The notes under the pieces are model-generated. The model did not search any database. It was not told where the DNA came from and saw nothing but the letters and a program-made list of their open reading frames with translations. 64,000 nucleotides of DNA from Pseudoalteromonas sp. R3 (GTDB taxonomy: Bacteria; Pseudomonadota; Gammaproteobacteria; Enterobacterales; Alteromonadaceae): contig NZ_CP034835.1 in NCBI RefSeq assembly GCF_004014715.1, positions 3,720,001 to 3,784,000 of the forward strand, in the 5' to 3' direction. Positions 26,734 to 35,224 of this stretch are shown here, one piece after another; position 1 is the stretch's first letter, and the number at the start of each line of letters is the position of its first letter. The position numbers and the translations under genes were made by a program.

Positions 26734-26901
26734 TTATGCGGTCCAGCAGTAGGTTTTTGTCCAGCACACCGGGTAACTGTGGCAGACAATGGGGTTGCTG
26801 GCACTGGGACCATTACCACCGGCGATAGCCTGAGTGTTGTGCGTATCCAGCGTTTTGTGACTGAGGTTTTTAACTGGTGATTTTTTTAGTTTGAGTTGCA
26901 T
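26734..26901 (-). CDS. Short RiPP-like precursor peptide with GG-type leader (55 aa)
   Basis: A small gene found by reading the minus strand. ATG at 26901 follows AAGGAC with seven bases between; stop TAA at 26734-26736. The peptide starts MQLKLKKSPVKNLSHKTLD, a basic KLxLKK..K.LS leader type seen in orphan Pseudoalteromonas and class I lanthipeptide-like precursors. It continues to AIAGG (Gly-Gly at 28-29), then a 26-residue core with three evenly spaced cysteines (Cys40, Cys46, Cys52; spacing C-x5-C-x5-C) in an aromatic Tyr/Trp-rich context ending CWTA. No modification enzyme or peptidase-transporter is in this window. It is convergent with the kinase remnant and divergent from a TonB receptor. 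Function unknown. Confidence 0.75.
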   Translation of the reverse strand: MQLKLKKSPVKNLSHKTLDTHNTQAIAGGNGPSASNPIVCHSYPVCWTKTYCWTA

Positions 26902-26987
26902 AGCTTGTCCTTACATGTGTTTTTTGAGTTGGTCAGTGCCTTACTCCAGCACCAACAGAGTACACACTCAGACAACAGCATCCGAAT

Positions 26988-27010
26988 GTGTGGTCAAAAT
27001 TCAACCACAC
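26988..27010. promoter_or_regulatory. Inverted repeat between the RiPP-like gene and the TonB receptor
   Basis: GTGTGGT and ACCACAC arms separated by nine A/T-rich bases in a 215-base divergent promoter region. Size and position fit a dimeric repressor or activator site. No match to a Fur box. Confidence 0.4.
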
Positions 27011-27116
27011 CGTTAGCAATAGTCAATCTCATTTCCTTCAACTTAACCTGCTTTACGGACGAGTCGGCCATACTGAACTACACTAAGTAAACACAAGATT
27101 AATAACATGATTCTGA

Positions 27117-29309
27117 ATGATAAAAATGAAGCTGCGTGGTGCCAGTCAACCCCTTTTGCTACTCTGTGCATGGCCATTTGCTGCCAGCATACAGGCTGCT
27201 GAAAACACCGATCTGTTTGAAATGAGCCTGGATGAGCTTCTTAACGTGAACCTGACAGGCTCCGCTGTGCGTGATCTGAATCTGGAAACCACTCCTGTTA
27301 GTGCGAACCCATTCAACCTGAGTGCACTGCATTTGCCCTTCAGCATAGATGTGATTGAGCGTAAAACCATGCGTGCACGCGGCCTGACCTCAGTGACCGG
27401 AGCCGTCGAGAATCTGGTGGGGGTCATATCAGGCGAGTCACCCGCAGAACCTTCCAGCTTTGCTATGCGAGGCTTTATTCGCGACTCCGTATCGGTGTTA
27501 AGAGACGGTATTAAACTGGGCCCTGCTTCTATGACGATGCGGCCACACAACACCTTTAATTTGCAACAGATAGATGTCATCAAAGGACCCGCAACATTGC
27601 AATATGGTCAGGGAACGGCGTCTGGCGTCATCAATATGGTAACCAGAAAACCACAACTGGACACCCCCACCAGCACGGAAGCCTTTATCTCTCAGTCTCG
27701 CTTCGATACCCGAGAATGGGGCATAGGCATTAACTTTCCCGTTTCCGCACAAAGCGCGGCGCGGGTCGACATTAATAAAGCGCAGTCCGACGGCTGGGTG
27801 GAACAAACGCATTCCCACTCTTTAAATGCAACCACTTCCCTGCTCTGGCAATCTTCCCCTGAGCTGAGCTGGTTGCTCAGTTTTGATTATCTGGAAGATG
27901 ACCTGCCAGCCTACTGGGGCACGCCTTTTATTCCTGTGCAGTTTGCGCAGCAACCAATGGACGACATAGTCGCTACCAACGACAGCCGAGTGCTGGATCA
28001 GCGCACCCGCTATCTCAACTATAATGTTGAGAACAGTCGTTCAGACTCTGAACATTTATGGTCTCGCCTGAGTATAAACTGGCAGCCAACTGACACGCTC
28101 TCGCTGACCAATACCTTGTTTCACTTCAAAGCAGACCGTGCCTGGCAGAACGCGGAAAGCTATGTCTTTAACCCCGCTACAGGCTTAGTCGACAGAGACC
28201 GTTTTTTTGTCTTCCACGACCACACCTTTTACGGCAACCAGTTCGAAGGGGTTTATCGCCACAAGATTGGCAAGGTGCAACATCAGTTAGCCTTTGGCGC
28301 TGAGTTTAAAGTCACCGACTTTAGCCGGGAGCGGGGGTTTCCTGAAGGAGACAGCGTCTCGTTATTTGAGCCTGTGGCTGGTCAGTTCGGCGCTTTAGAC
28401 AAACACCTCAGTCCTACCGACATCCAGCAATGGGGCGTGTATGTTAATAACACACTGTCTATAACTCCGAACTGGCGGCTGTTTGGCGGGCTGCGGCGCG
28501 ACCACATCAGATTGGACAGGGACAATTATGACAACTCAGGGACTTTTCTTGGCGATGAAAGTTTTGAGCGTACCTTCACCCCACTTGCCTATCAACTCGG
28601 TATGACCTATCAGTTCAACGAGTCACTCAGCCTGTATACGCACTGGAGCACTGGGCACGACCCGGTCGGATCCAATATTTATCTGGTCAACGCCAGTGAA
28701 AACTTTGATTTTACAGATATACGCCAGTACGAAGTGGGCATGAAAGCCATCCTGCCGGCCTGGCACAGTGAATTGACCGCAGCCTGGTATGACATAGCTC
28801 GCCGTAACATTCTGCTACTGACATCTCATGACACGGTAGGTAACTCAGGGACCCATGTTGCACGGGGGCTGGAACTGGCGATCACCAGTCAGCCATCACC
28901 CCATTTTCGTATCGGCGGCAATATTGCCTACACTAAGGCCAGTTATGAGTCTTTTGTCGACCCGGATTTTGGTGTGAATGCCAGCGGCCATACCCCACCT
29001 AATGTGCCTGAAATTGTTGCAAACGCTTGGTTTAGCTGGGATCAGGTACTGTCATTACCTCTGGAAATTGGCGGAGGTATACGCCATGTCAGTGATCGTT
29101 ACGCCAATTTTCAAAATTCAGTTACCTTCAAACGCTATGAGACGCTCACCCTGTTTGCCGCCTACCAGCTTGAGCACACCCGCTTCAATCTCAACGTACG
29201 TAATCTACTGAACGAAAAATACGTACCGTGGGCAGATATTTTCTACCCTGAGCAGGCAGCCATTGCTGCACCCAGAACGGTTGAGCTGAGTGTGCACATC
29301 AGTTATTGA
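27117..29309 (+). CDS. TonB-dependent receptor, siderophore-receptor type
   Basis: Outer-membrane 22-stranded barrel receptor of 730 residues that would import a ligand using TonB energy. Start is at 27117 or 27126; neither has a strong SD. After a signal peptide ending near SIQAAENTD comes a DLFEMSLDELLNV segment typical of one receptor group. The plug follows (LPFSIDVIERKTMRARG, FAMRGFIRDSVSVLRDGI, IDVIKGPATLQYGQGTASGV). The barrel ends in the classical aromatic terminus (SVHISY). Ligand unknown; family resemblance is to hydroxamate/catechol siderophore receptors. Its neighbour on the other strand is the RiPP-like peptide gene. Confidence 0.9.
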   Translation: MIKMKLRGASQPLLLLCAWPFAASIQAAENTDLFEMSLDELLNVNLTGSAVRDLNLETTPVSANPFNLSALHLPFSIDVIERKTMRARGLTSVTGAVENLVGVISGESPAEPSSFAMRGFIRDSVSVLRDGIKLGPASMTMRPHNTFNLQQIDVIKGPATLQYGQGTASGVINMVTRKPQLDTPTSTEAFISQSRFDTREWGIGINFPVSAQSAARVDINKAQSDGWVEQTHSHSLNATTSLLWQSSPELSWLLSFDYLEDDLPAYWGTPFIPVQFAQQPMDDIVATNDSRVLDQRTRYLNYNVENSRSDSEHLWSRLSINWQPTDTLSLTNTLFHFKADRAWQNAESYVFNPATGLVDRDRFFVFHDHTFYGNQFEGVYRHKIGKVQHQLAFGAEFKVTDFSRERGFPEGDSVSLFEPVAGQFGALDKHLSPTDIQQWGVYVNNTLSITPNWRLFGGLRRDHIRLDRDNYDNSGTFLGDESFERTFTPLAYQLGMTYQFNESLSLYTHWSTGHDPVGSNIYLVNASENFDFTDIRQYEVGMKAILPAWHSELTAAWYDIARRNILLLTSHDTVGNSGTHVARGLELAITSQPSPHFRIGGNIAYTKASYESFVDPDFGVNASGHTPPNVPEIVANAWFSWDQVLSLPLEIGGGIRHVSDRYANFQNSVTFKRYETLTLFAAYQLEHTRFNLNVRNLLNEKYVPWADIFYPEQAAIAAPRTVELSVHISY

Positions 29310-29902
29310 CCAGCTTACAACTCTTTATTTATCATAAAGTTAAAATAACTATAAACAGTCTTTGCGTGGTATTTGAATCCCCCTCGGACCTGCTGCCCAG
29401 CGCGCTGCTATTCGTCAGTACTTTCCTTTTTGTTTATTTTCCCCCGCCTGTTGCACTGGGCTGGCGCCTTAAAAACACAGCCTGTGTATATGTTTGCAAA
29501 TTTTTCTTATTTTTTATCAGTGCGTTTATTGCACTATTTAATTTCCTCCTCTGCTGGTGGTTACATATGGTTAATTCATTCACCTTTTTACAATCAATGC
29601 CGTACGCGCACTGTGTCGTAATCTGGTTTCAAAGCAATTCAAATGGCTTTAAAAATATCTCCTTTTTTACCAATGGGTAAAAAACATCACTTATTATTTT
29701 GAGAACATATTTCAGCACGATATTGAACTCACACTCAGACGAATTTGGTCTTTTGTTAAGTAAACACTCACCAAAAGGCAATAATTTACAAAACAAAAAC
29801 AGTAAAGAATTATGAAACAAAACACGCTGTTGATCTTTTAGTAACAAATAAATACATTACCAGCTCCTAAAAAAGGACCACAAAGACAACAGGAAAATAA
29901 CA
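29310..29902. other. AT-rich intergenic region with no supported gene
   Basis: About 590 bases after the TonB receptor. A hydrophobic plus-strand frame (29306-29680) lacks a ribosome site and good codon character. An inverted repeat of nine base pairs at about 29664-29686 (TTTTTTACC / GGTAAAAAA) could end transcription in either direction. The rest probably holds the promoter of the lipase-like gene. Confidence 0.55.
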
Positions 29903-31350
29903 ATGAAAATTAAAACGCTCTCTATGGCCATACTGGCCTTCTCGGCGCATACGGCACTGGCACAAAGTCAGCAGGTGGATGAGTATGGTCTGGTAATCGA
30001 CGCATCTCATACCATTTCACTGTTTGGCAGCGAGCACAGTAACAACAAAACAACCGCTGAACGCCTGGTGACTCCATTCAAGCCTGGCGTTGCCCAAAAT
30101 CTGGCTACAACAAGCAGTAGCTACGGTAACACCTGGTACGTGCAATCTCTTGAAACTTATCGTGTTTGTGAATGGTGGGATGGTGAGGACCCGCGCGGTG
30201 TTGACTTACCAGAAACCATGGGCAATGAAACACAGGCCCTAAACACTCAACCCGCAGCTGAAGAATTTGTCGTCGCACCGCAGCGCACCTGCCGCTTATG
30301 GACTGAGTACCCAAGGCATTTCTATGGTACCGCTGATGTCTATATGGGTAATGACAATGTGCTAGATAAGCCAGTCGTCGTCGTTCAGCCCTACCATGTA
30401 GATGTAGAGGGCTCAGCTTACACCAAACAAGCATTTTACGACGACGTAAACCAGGGTGGCCTGATGAGTAGTCTCAGAAGACAAGGCTATGACGTGATCT
30501 TGTATCGCTACAGAAATCAGGACAATGGTATCGAGTTCAATGCTGATGGTGTGAAAAGATTACTGGACATTATTAACGCTAAACCCGGTATCTCTTCAAC
30601 CTCTTTTGTTGGCCTGTCTATGGGTGGGGTTGTTACTCGTTTTGCACTGCGTGAAATCGAAAAAACAGGCTCTCTGAACAAGGTTGCGACCTTTATTTCA
30701 TTCGATGCTCCCCACTATGGTGCAAACTTCCCTCGCTCCATATTAGACAACACAAACCGCTTACTTGATAAAGTCGACGTTGTTGCCTGTGGTGAAATAC
30801 CTAAGTGCAGCTCTGCACGTAAAAAGCTTCGAGCGATTAAAGACCGACTGGAAACCAAAACCTTTAAAGAGCTGATTATCAACACGCCATCAGGCTCAAG
30901 TGACAGAAGTGCATTACTATCCAAACTGGCAAGCTTAGGGCACGTTCAGACAGTACCCACTCTGGCTATCACTAACGGCGCGCAAAGCCGAACGCAGGGT
31001 GCACCGAGTTCAAAAATGACCTCACACTTTAAACTGCACCGCCCATGGTATCTGGGTGGCAGCAAATACTTCAAAGTCTATACTCAGCCAAGTGTCGATA
31101 ATGTGGCGGGGGGTATGCTGATTTCTACCAGGTATTCTCTGATCTCATCGAAGATCAACCACACCCAATCACTTCCTATGTGACTCTGGGACAACAGCAC
31201 TCATTTGTTTCAACTCACTCAGCACTTGCTGGCAGCGCCAACAACTGGGATGAAGTTGCGGCTTATCCAAGCTACAACGAACAACATATGACTCTGACCT
31301 ACACCAAGGCACGAAAAATCCTGGATTGGTTAAACCGATATCAAAACTAA
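29903..31350 (+). pseudogene. Secreted lipase-like alpha/beta hydrolase, frameshifted in a G run
   Basis: Putative secreted esterase/lipase. ATG 29903 follows AGGAAAA; signal peptide MKIKTLSMAILAFSAHTALA. The nucleophile elbow GLSMGG (GxSxG) lies in SFVGLSMGGVVTRFALREIE and is followed by ISFDAPHYGANFPRS. The frame stops at 31181-31183, but the correct sequence continues one frame over as ADFYQVFSDLIEDQPHP to a stop at 31348-31350, including the likely catalytic His (GQQHSF). One more G in the six-G run at 31108-31113 gives a 482-residue protein (AGGYADFY). Either sequencing error, true mutation or slippage-based switching. Confidence 0.85.
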
Positions 31351-31438
31351 TTTCAGAGCGATATGCTGTGTTGACCTAATTTGCTTAAGCTTCGGGCTTA
31401 GTATGGTGATATACAGCATGTCAAACTGAATACGAATA

Positions 31439-31464
31439 AGGCAGAGCACCAGGTGTTCTGCCTT
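31439..31464. terminator. Possible terminator after the lipase-like gene
   Basis: AGGCAGAGCACC and GGTGTTCTGCCT arms with one mismatch, followed by a short TTT. Position fits the end of the lipase transcript. The short T run lowers confidence. Confidence 0.45.
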
Positions 31465-31619
31465 TACACCATTATTCCACTGCGCAAACGACCTCCCCGG
31501 GCGGGTAGGCCACTCCCTGACTTCCCATTGCTATATTGACCCTGTCATCGCCGAACATATCCAAAACCATAAATCGGCTGAGACATCACCCTTACAGTAA
31601 CAATAGGAAGGAACATCAT

Positions 31620-32039
31620 ATGAAATCACTTAAAGCACTTAGTATTGCTCTTGCCAGTGTTCTGGCCTACTCAGCCCCCGCCAGTGCCTACTGGACTGAG
31701 ATCCTGGTATGTCCCAAGAAAAAAGTCACCGTTAACCATATCGCCTATCAATGCACATACAGCGGCACCTTGTTCAGCACGGTTAACCACTCGGACTCAA
31801 TTCATACCAGTATTGGACAATACGTCAATGGCAGAAACTGTAGCAGTCAAACTTTCATTGGAAACCACTACGAGCGAGGGGTGAGTTACTCCGGGTACTT
31901 ATCGCTGACTGGTATCACCGATCTCAGTTACACCGAAGTGAAATGGGTAGACGACCCGGCGAATTGTGAATTGAAAACCGTCTGGGTAGACGATATGGAC
32001 AAAGAGTGTATCCGTAACAACAATTGCCCGGGTGACTAG
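31620..32039 (+). CDS. Secreted cysteine-rich protein of unknown function
   Basis: ATG 31620 has an excellent ribosome site (AGGAAGGA). The 139-residue product has signal peptide MKSLKALSIALASVLAYSAPASA and a small mature part (about 115 residues) with six cysteines, which could make three disulfides: ILVCPKKK, YQCTYS, RNCSSQ, ANCELK, KECIRN, NNCPGD. No family recognised. It lies alone between the lipase-like gene and the patatin module and has its own terminator downstream. Confidence 0.75.
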   Translation: MKSLKALSIALASVLAYSAPASAYWTEILVCPKKKVTVNHIAYQCTYSGTLFSTVNHSDSIHTSIGQYVNGRNCSSQTFIGNHYERGVSYSGYLSLTGITDLSYTEVKWVDDPANCELKTVWVDDMDKECIRNNNCPGD

Positions 32040-32160
32040 TTTCAGCCCAGACCTGCATTAAGTGTACTGTACTTTGCCCAGCGTAACAGCCCGAAAAGGC
32101 AACGCGGTACGTGTACACTTAATCAAAACCAACCGCAATGCCCCATCAAGGCCGCTGAAT

Positions 32161-32184
32161 AAAAGCCAGAATAATCTGGCTTTT
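32161..32184. terminator. Strong hairpin terminator after the cysteine-rich protein gene
   Basis: AAAAGCCAGA-ATAA-TCTGGCTTTT, a perfect ten-base-pair stem with U-rich ends on both strands. Confidence 0.88.
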
Positions 32185-32238
32185 CATCTATCATCCTCAA
32201 AAGCGAACGCAGCTGCTTTATCCCTAAAAGCAACGCGT

Positions 32239-32248
32239 ATGGTATAGT
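32239..32248 (+). promoter_or_regulatory. Candidate extended -10 promoter of the patatin operon
   Basis: TGG-TATAGT (extended -10 type) about 40 bases before the patatin ATG. A -35 element is not obvious. Tentative. Confidence 0.35.
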
Positions 32249-32288
32249 TTATGAGTCGCAATGGCTTAAAAACTAAAAGGAATAACCA

Positions 32289-34631
32289 ATGCCTGATTCC
32301 CACTCTCAGATCGCTGCGCTGAAACAAGACGTTGACCTGATACTTAAAGGCCAGGCTAAGCTCCCGGGCTTTGAACCGCTGAAACGGCTACACGAAAAAC
32401 TAACTGACAAGCACCTGTTTGATCAGGCACGCCTGCTACTCTCATATGCCCTGACTGAACCACACCCTTTCACGCCAGAGCAACAACTTACGCTGGGCCA
32501 GAAACAGGTTATCGCCACCTATAAAGATAAAACGCTCAACCGCTCTATCCGCCTTGAACAAGCTCGGGATTTACTGAATGAAATAGACCCCCCTTACAGC
32601 AGCGATAACAGTGAAACATTAGGCATTGCCGGCGCCATTCACAAACGGATATTTGAACGAGACAATGATGTAAGCCAGCTAGCACATGCCCGCGCCTATT
32701 ACCAGCGAGGCTACCTTCTTAGCGCAGCCAAAGGCTGGTCGGATAAAGGTTATTGTGCAATTAACTTGGCGTATGTATTGGACCAACTGGCATTGATAGC
32801 GCAAAGCCCCATTGCGACGGACGTTCGGCACGCTTCTGACAGCGATATGGCAACTCAAGTACGCAAGGAGATCATTGCCCACCTGGTCGATGGTAAGCAA
32901 GTGCAAGACTATCCGGTCATAGATTATAATGAGCAATCCCAAAACTGGTGGTTTTTGGTGACCCTGGCCGAGGCCTACCTGGGGTTGGGAGACTATGACA
33001 AAGCCTATACCCAATTGCAAAAAGCCATCAACCTGGAAGAGATGCAAAGTTGGCAAAGGGAATCCGCGGCTAAGCAATTTGCCAGGCTTCTCCACCTGCG
33101 TAAAAATGGCAAAATAATCAGACAGCAAAACCGCACTGTGGCGCAATCAGAGCAGCAAATTCATGACCTTTCCCAACATGAGCTAAATCTGATTGCATTA
33201 TTTTTTAATCCAGTCACAGCAGATGCTCCTACTGAGCCTATGCCGCAAGTGACTGCTATTATGCAAGGGAAAACCGGCCTGGCCCTGTCCGGCGGCGGAT
33301 TTAGAGCATCTCTTTATCATATAGGTGTGCTGGCCGCACTGGCTGAACAAGATCAGCTTCGCCATATCGAAGTCATCTCCTGTGTATCGGGGGGCTCAAT
33401 CATAGGTATGCATTATTATCTGGCGCTCAAGGCATTGCTTGAAAGCAAACCGGATAAGCAGATCAGCCAGCAGGACTATATTGAGCTGGTAAGACAGTTA
33501 GAAACTGACTTTCTTCGCGGCGTGCAGCGTAATATTCGCACCCGGGCGCTAAGGAACCCGTTGTCGTTACTCAAAATGGCATTCAAAGGCACTTACTCTC
33601 TCACCAAACGCATCGGCGAGCTTTATGTTCAGGAGCTGTATAGCAAATTGGCAAATAACCAAACTCTGCCGACCTATATGGATCAACTGCCTATTTATCC
33701 ATGCATTGCTGAGAAGCAACAGGACATGGACTTTCACCCACAGCAAGGCAACTGGCAGCGCAGTGCCAAGGTACCGGTACTGGTGATCAATGCCACAACG
33801 GTTAATACAGGTCATAACTGGCAGTTTACCGCTACCTGGATGGGAGAGCCGCCTGAGGTAATAGACCAAAGGCACGATACCAACTATCGTTTAAGACGCA
33901 TGTATTATGATACGGCCAATCCCAATCAGCGGGTGACTATAGGCGATGCGGTGGCTGCGTCTTCCTGTGTGCCTGGACTCTTTCCACCTTTGCAACTACA
34001 AACTTTGTACGAGGGAGAGCAGGTTACACTGGTAGACGGCGGCGTGTTTGACAATCAGGGAACCGCCAGCCTGCTCGAACAAGACTGTGACAGCATACTC
34101 ACCAGTGATGCTAGCGGCCAGCTGGAAGCACATGCGCAACCCTCACAGGGGCGCTTTGCTACAACCATGCGCACCAGTGAAATCCTTCAGGCCCGGCTAA
34201 GATCCGCCCAACACAGAGAATTAAAAGCCCGTACTCAATCGGGACAACTCAATAGCCTGATGTATATCCACCTGAAACAAGACCTGTGTAGCACAGATAA
34301 AGACTGGATTAAGGCCGACGATTCCAAACCAGTACAAACACCGACCCCGACGACTGAGTATGGCATTAACAGGGACTACCAGCAGGCCATTGCCAGTTTG
34401 AGAACCGATCTGGATTCATTTAGCGACAATGAAGCCTTTGCCCTGATGTACAGTGGATATTGCATGACCCGAGCGCATTTTAAGCAATCCACAACCCCCA
34501 CAGATAACCCCAACAACTGGCGCTTCAAGGCCAGCTATATTGCCAAAGATATGGTCCAATCTGAACCAGAGCCCACGTTACTCAAACAACTGAAGGTTGG
34601 CAGCAAACTCTTTTTAAAGCCTGGTATCTGA
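32289..34631 (+). CDS. Patatin-like phospholipase with N-terminal TPR region
   Basis: 780-residue protein starting at ATG 32289 behind AAGGA. Residues 1-320 are helical, with a clear TPR-type unit (WWFLVTLAEAYLGLGDYDKA). The patatin domain follows: glycine-rich LALSGGGFRAS near residue 335, nucleophile serine in CVSGGSIIG near 365, and catalytic Asp in VDGGVFDNQG near 582, so the Ser-Asp dyad is intact. There is no signal peptide; the protein should act on membrane lipids from inside the cell. First gene of a four-gene module. Patatin effectors occur in CBASS and other conflict systems, where activation destroys the cell's own membrane, but no CD-NTase is nearby. Confidence 0.9.
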   Translation: MPDSHSQIAALKQDVDLILKGQAKLPGFEPLKRLHEKLTDKHLFDQARLLLSYALTEPHPFTPEQQLTLGQKQVIATYKDKTLNRSIRLEQARDLLNEIDPPYSSDNSETLGIAGAIHKRIFERDNDVSQLAHARAYYQRGYLLSAAKGWSDKGYCAINLAYVLDQLALIAQSPIATDVRHASDSDMATQVRKEIIAHLVDGKQVQDYPVIDYNEQSQNWWFLVTLAEAYLGLGDYDKAYTQLQKAINLEEMQSWQRESAAKQFARLLHLRKNGKIIRQQNRTVAQSEQQIHDLSQHELNLIALFFNPVTADAPTEPMPQVTAIMQGKTGLALSGGGFRASLYHIGVLAALAEQDQLRHIEVISCVSGGSIIGMHYYLALKALLESKPDKQISQQDYIELVRQLETDFLRGVQRNIRTRALRNPLSLLKMAFKGTYSLTKRIGELYVQELYSKLANNQTLPTYMDQLPIYPCIAEKQQDMDFHPQQGNWQRSAKVPVLVINATTVNTGHNWQFTATWMGEPPEVIDQRHDTNYRLRRMYYDTANPNQRVTIGDAVAASSCVPGLFPPLQLQTLYEGEQVTLVDGGVFDNQGTASLLEQDCDSILTSDASGQLEAHAQPSQGRFATTMRTSEILQARLRSAQHRELKARTQSGQLNSLMYIHLKQDLCSTDKDWIKADDSKPVQTPTPTTEYGINRDYQQAIASLRTDLDSFSDNEAFALMYSGYCMTRAHFKQSTTPTDNPNNWRFKASYIAKDMVQSEPEPTLLKQLKVGSKLFLKPGI

Positions 34632-34648
34632 GCAAGCCCTTAAAGTAC

Positions 34649-34975
34649 ATGTTCGTATTCGTATTTGTAGTGTGTATAGCATTACTAAGCTTTCCTACCC
34701 TGTTCAACTGGGTGAAAGAATGGCAACCTGGCTGGCCATTCATCTTGCAACTCTTAGTGAGCATCTTACCCATCGCAATAATAGCAGGTGCGATCAGATG
34801 GCTAAGGTTGACTCAGCGCCTGGGCAGCCTTATTCGAATAAACAAAGCGCTCCTGGCCGGATTCGTAGGCGCCCTTGTCGGGATATCGATAGCAACTCCT
34901 CATTTACTGGTATTTGATAGAGTATTTTTACGTAAGGGTCGCAACAAGCCAAGTGACAAGGATAGTACACAATGA
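34649..34975 (+). CDS. Small membrane protein in patatin module
   Basis: 108 residues with three predicted membrane segments: VFVFVVCIALLSFPTLF, FILQLLVSILPIAIIAGAI and ALLAGFVGALVGISIA, then a basic C-terminal tail (RKGRNKPSDKD). The start has no good SD; it lies 17 bases after the patatin stop. Its stop overlaps the next start (ATGA), so translation is coupled. No family recognised. In a conflict-type module a small membrane protein could be a pore effector, anchor or immunity factor; this is inference. Confidence 0.7.
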   Translation: MFVFVFVVCIALLSFPTLFNWVKEWQPGWPFILQLLVSILPIAIIAGAIRWLRLTQRLGSLIRINKALLAGFVGALVGISIATPHLLVFDRVFLRKGRNKPSDKDSTQ

Positions 34976-35178
34976 ACATACCCTCCCTAATCAAAGAGCA
35001 ATCCACACGATTACTCGAAGAGATCACTCACGAGTTATTCACACAAGAACAATATGAGTGTTGGTATCACCTTGGCTTCACTCAACAAACTGACCACCCA
35101 GTTTATTTCTGGGAAGAAGCTGGCAATAATCAGGCCCTGCTTGAAGTCATTAAAAATATCCCCAATAACAACAAATAA
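34972..35178 (+). CDS. Small acidic protein in patatin module
   Basis: 68-residue soluble protein (MNIPSLIKEQSTRLLEEITH) rich in Glu, Gln and aromatic residues, ending with YFWEEAGNNQALLEVIKNIP. The ATG is in a four-base overlap with the preceding membrane protein and has GGAT upstream. No domain recognised. Tight coupling with its neighbour suggests that the two products work together. Confidence 0.65.
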   Translation: MNIPSLIKEQSTRLLEEITHELFTQEQYECWYHLGFTQQTDHPVYFWEEAGNNQALLEVIKNIPNNNK

Positions 35179-35224
35179 GCAGGCCAAACGCACCACATTA
35201 ACCGTTTAAAAAGGACAGCACTTT

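Noticed and set aside
26896..27090. 64-codon plus-strand frame opposite the start of the RiPP-like gene
   Set aside because: No ribosome site, and it overlaps a divergent promoter region with an inverted repeat.
29306..29680. 124-codon hydrophobic frame after the TonB receptor
   Set aside because: Starts inside the receptor stop, has no ribosome site, and its Phe/Leu-rich composition is what AT-rich noncoding DNA gives.
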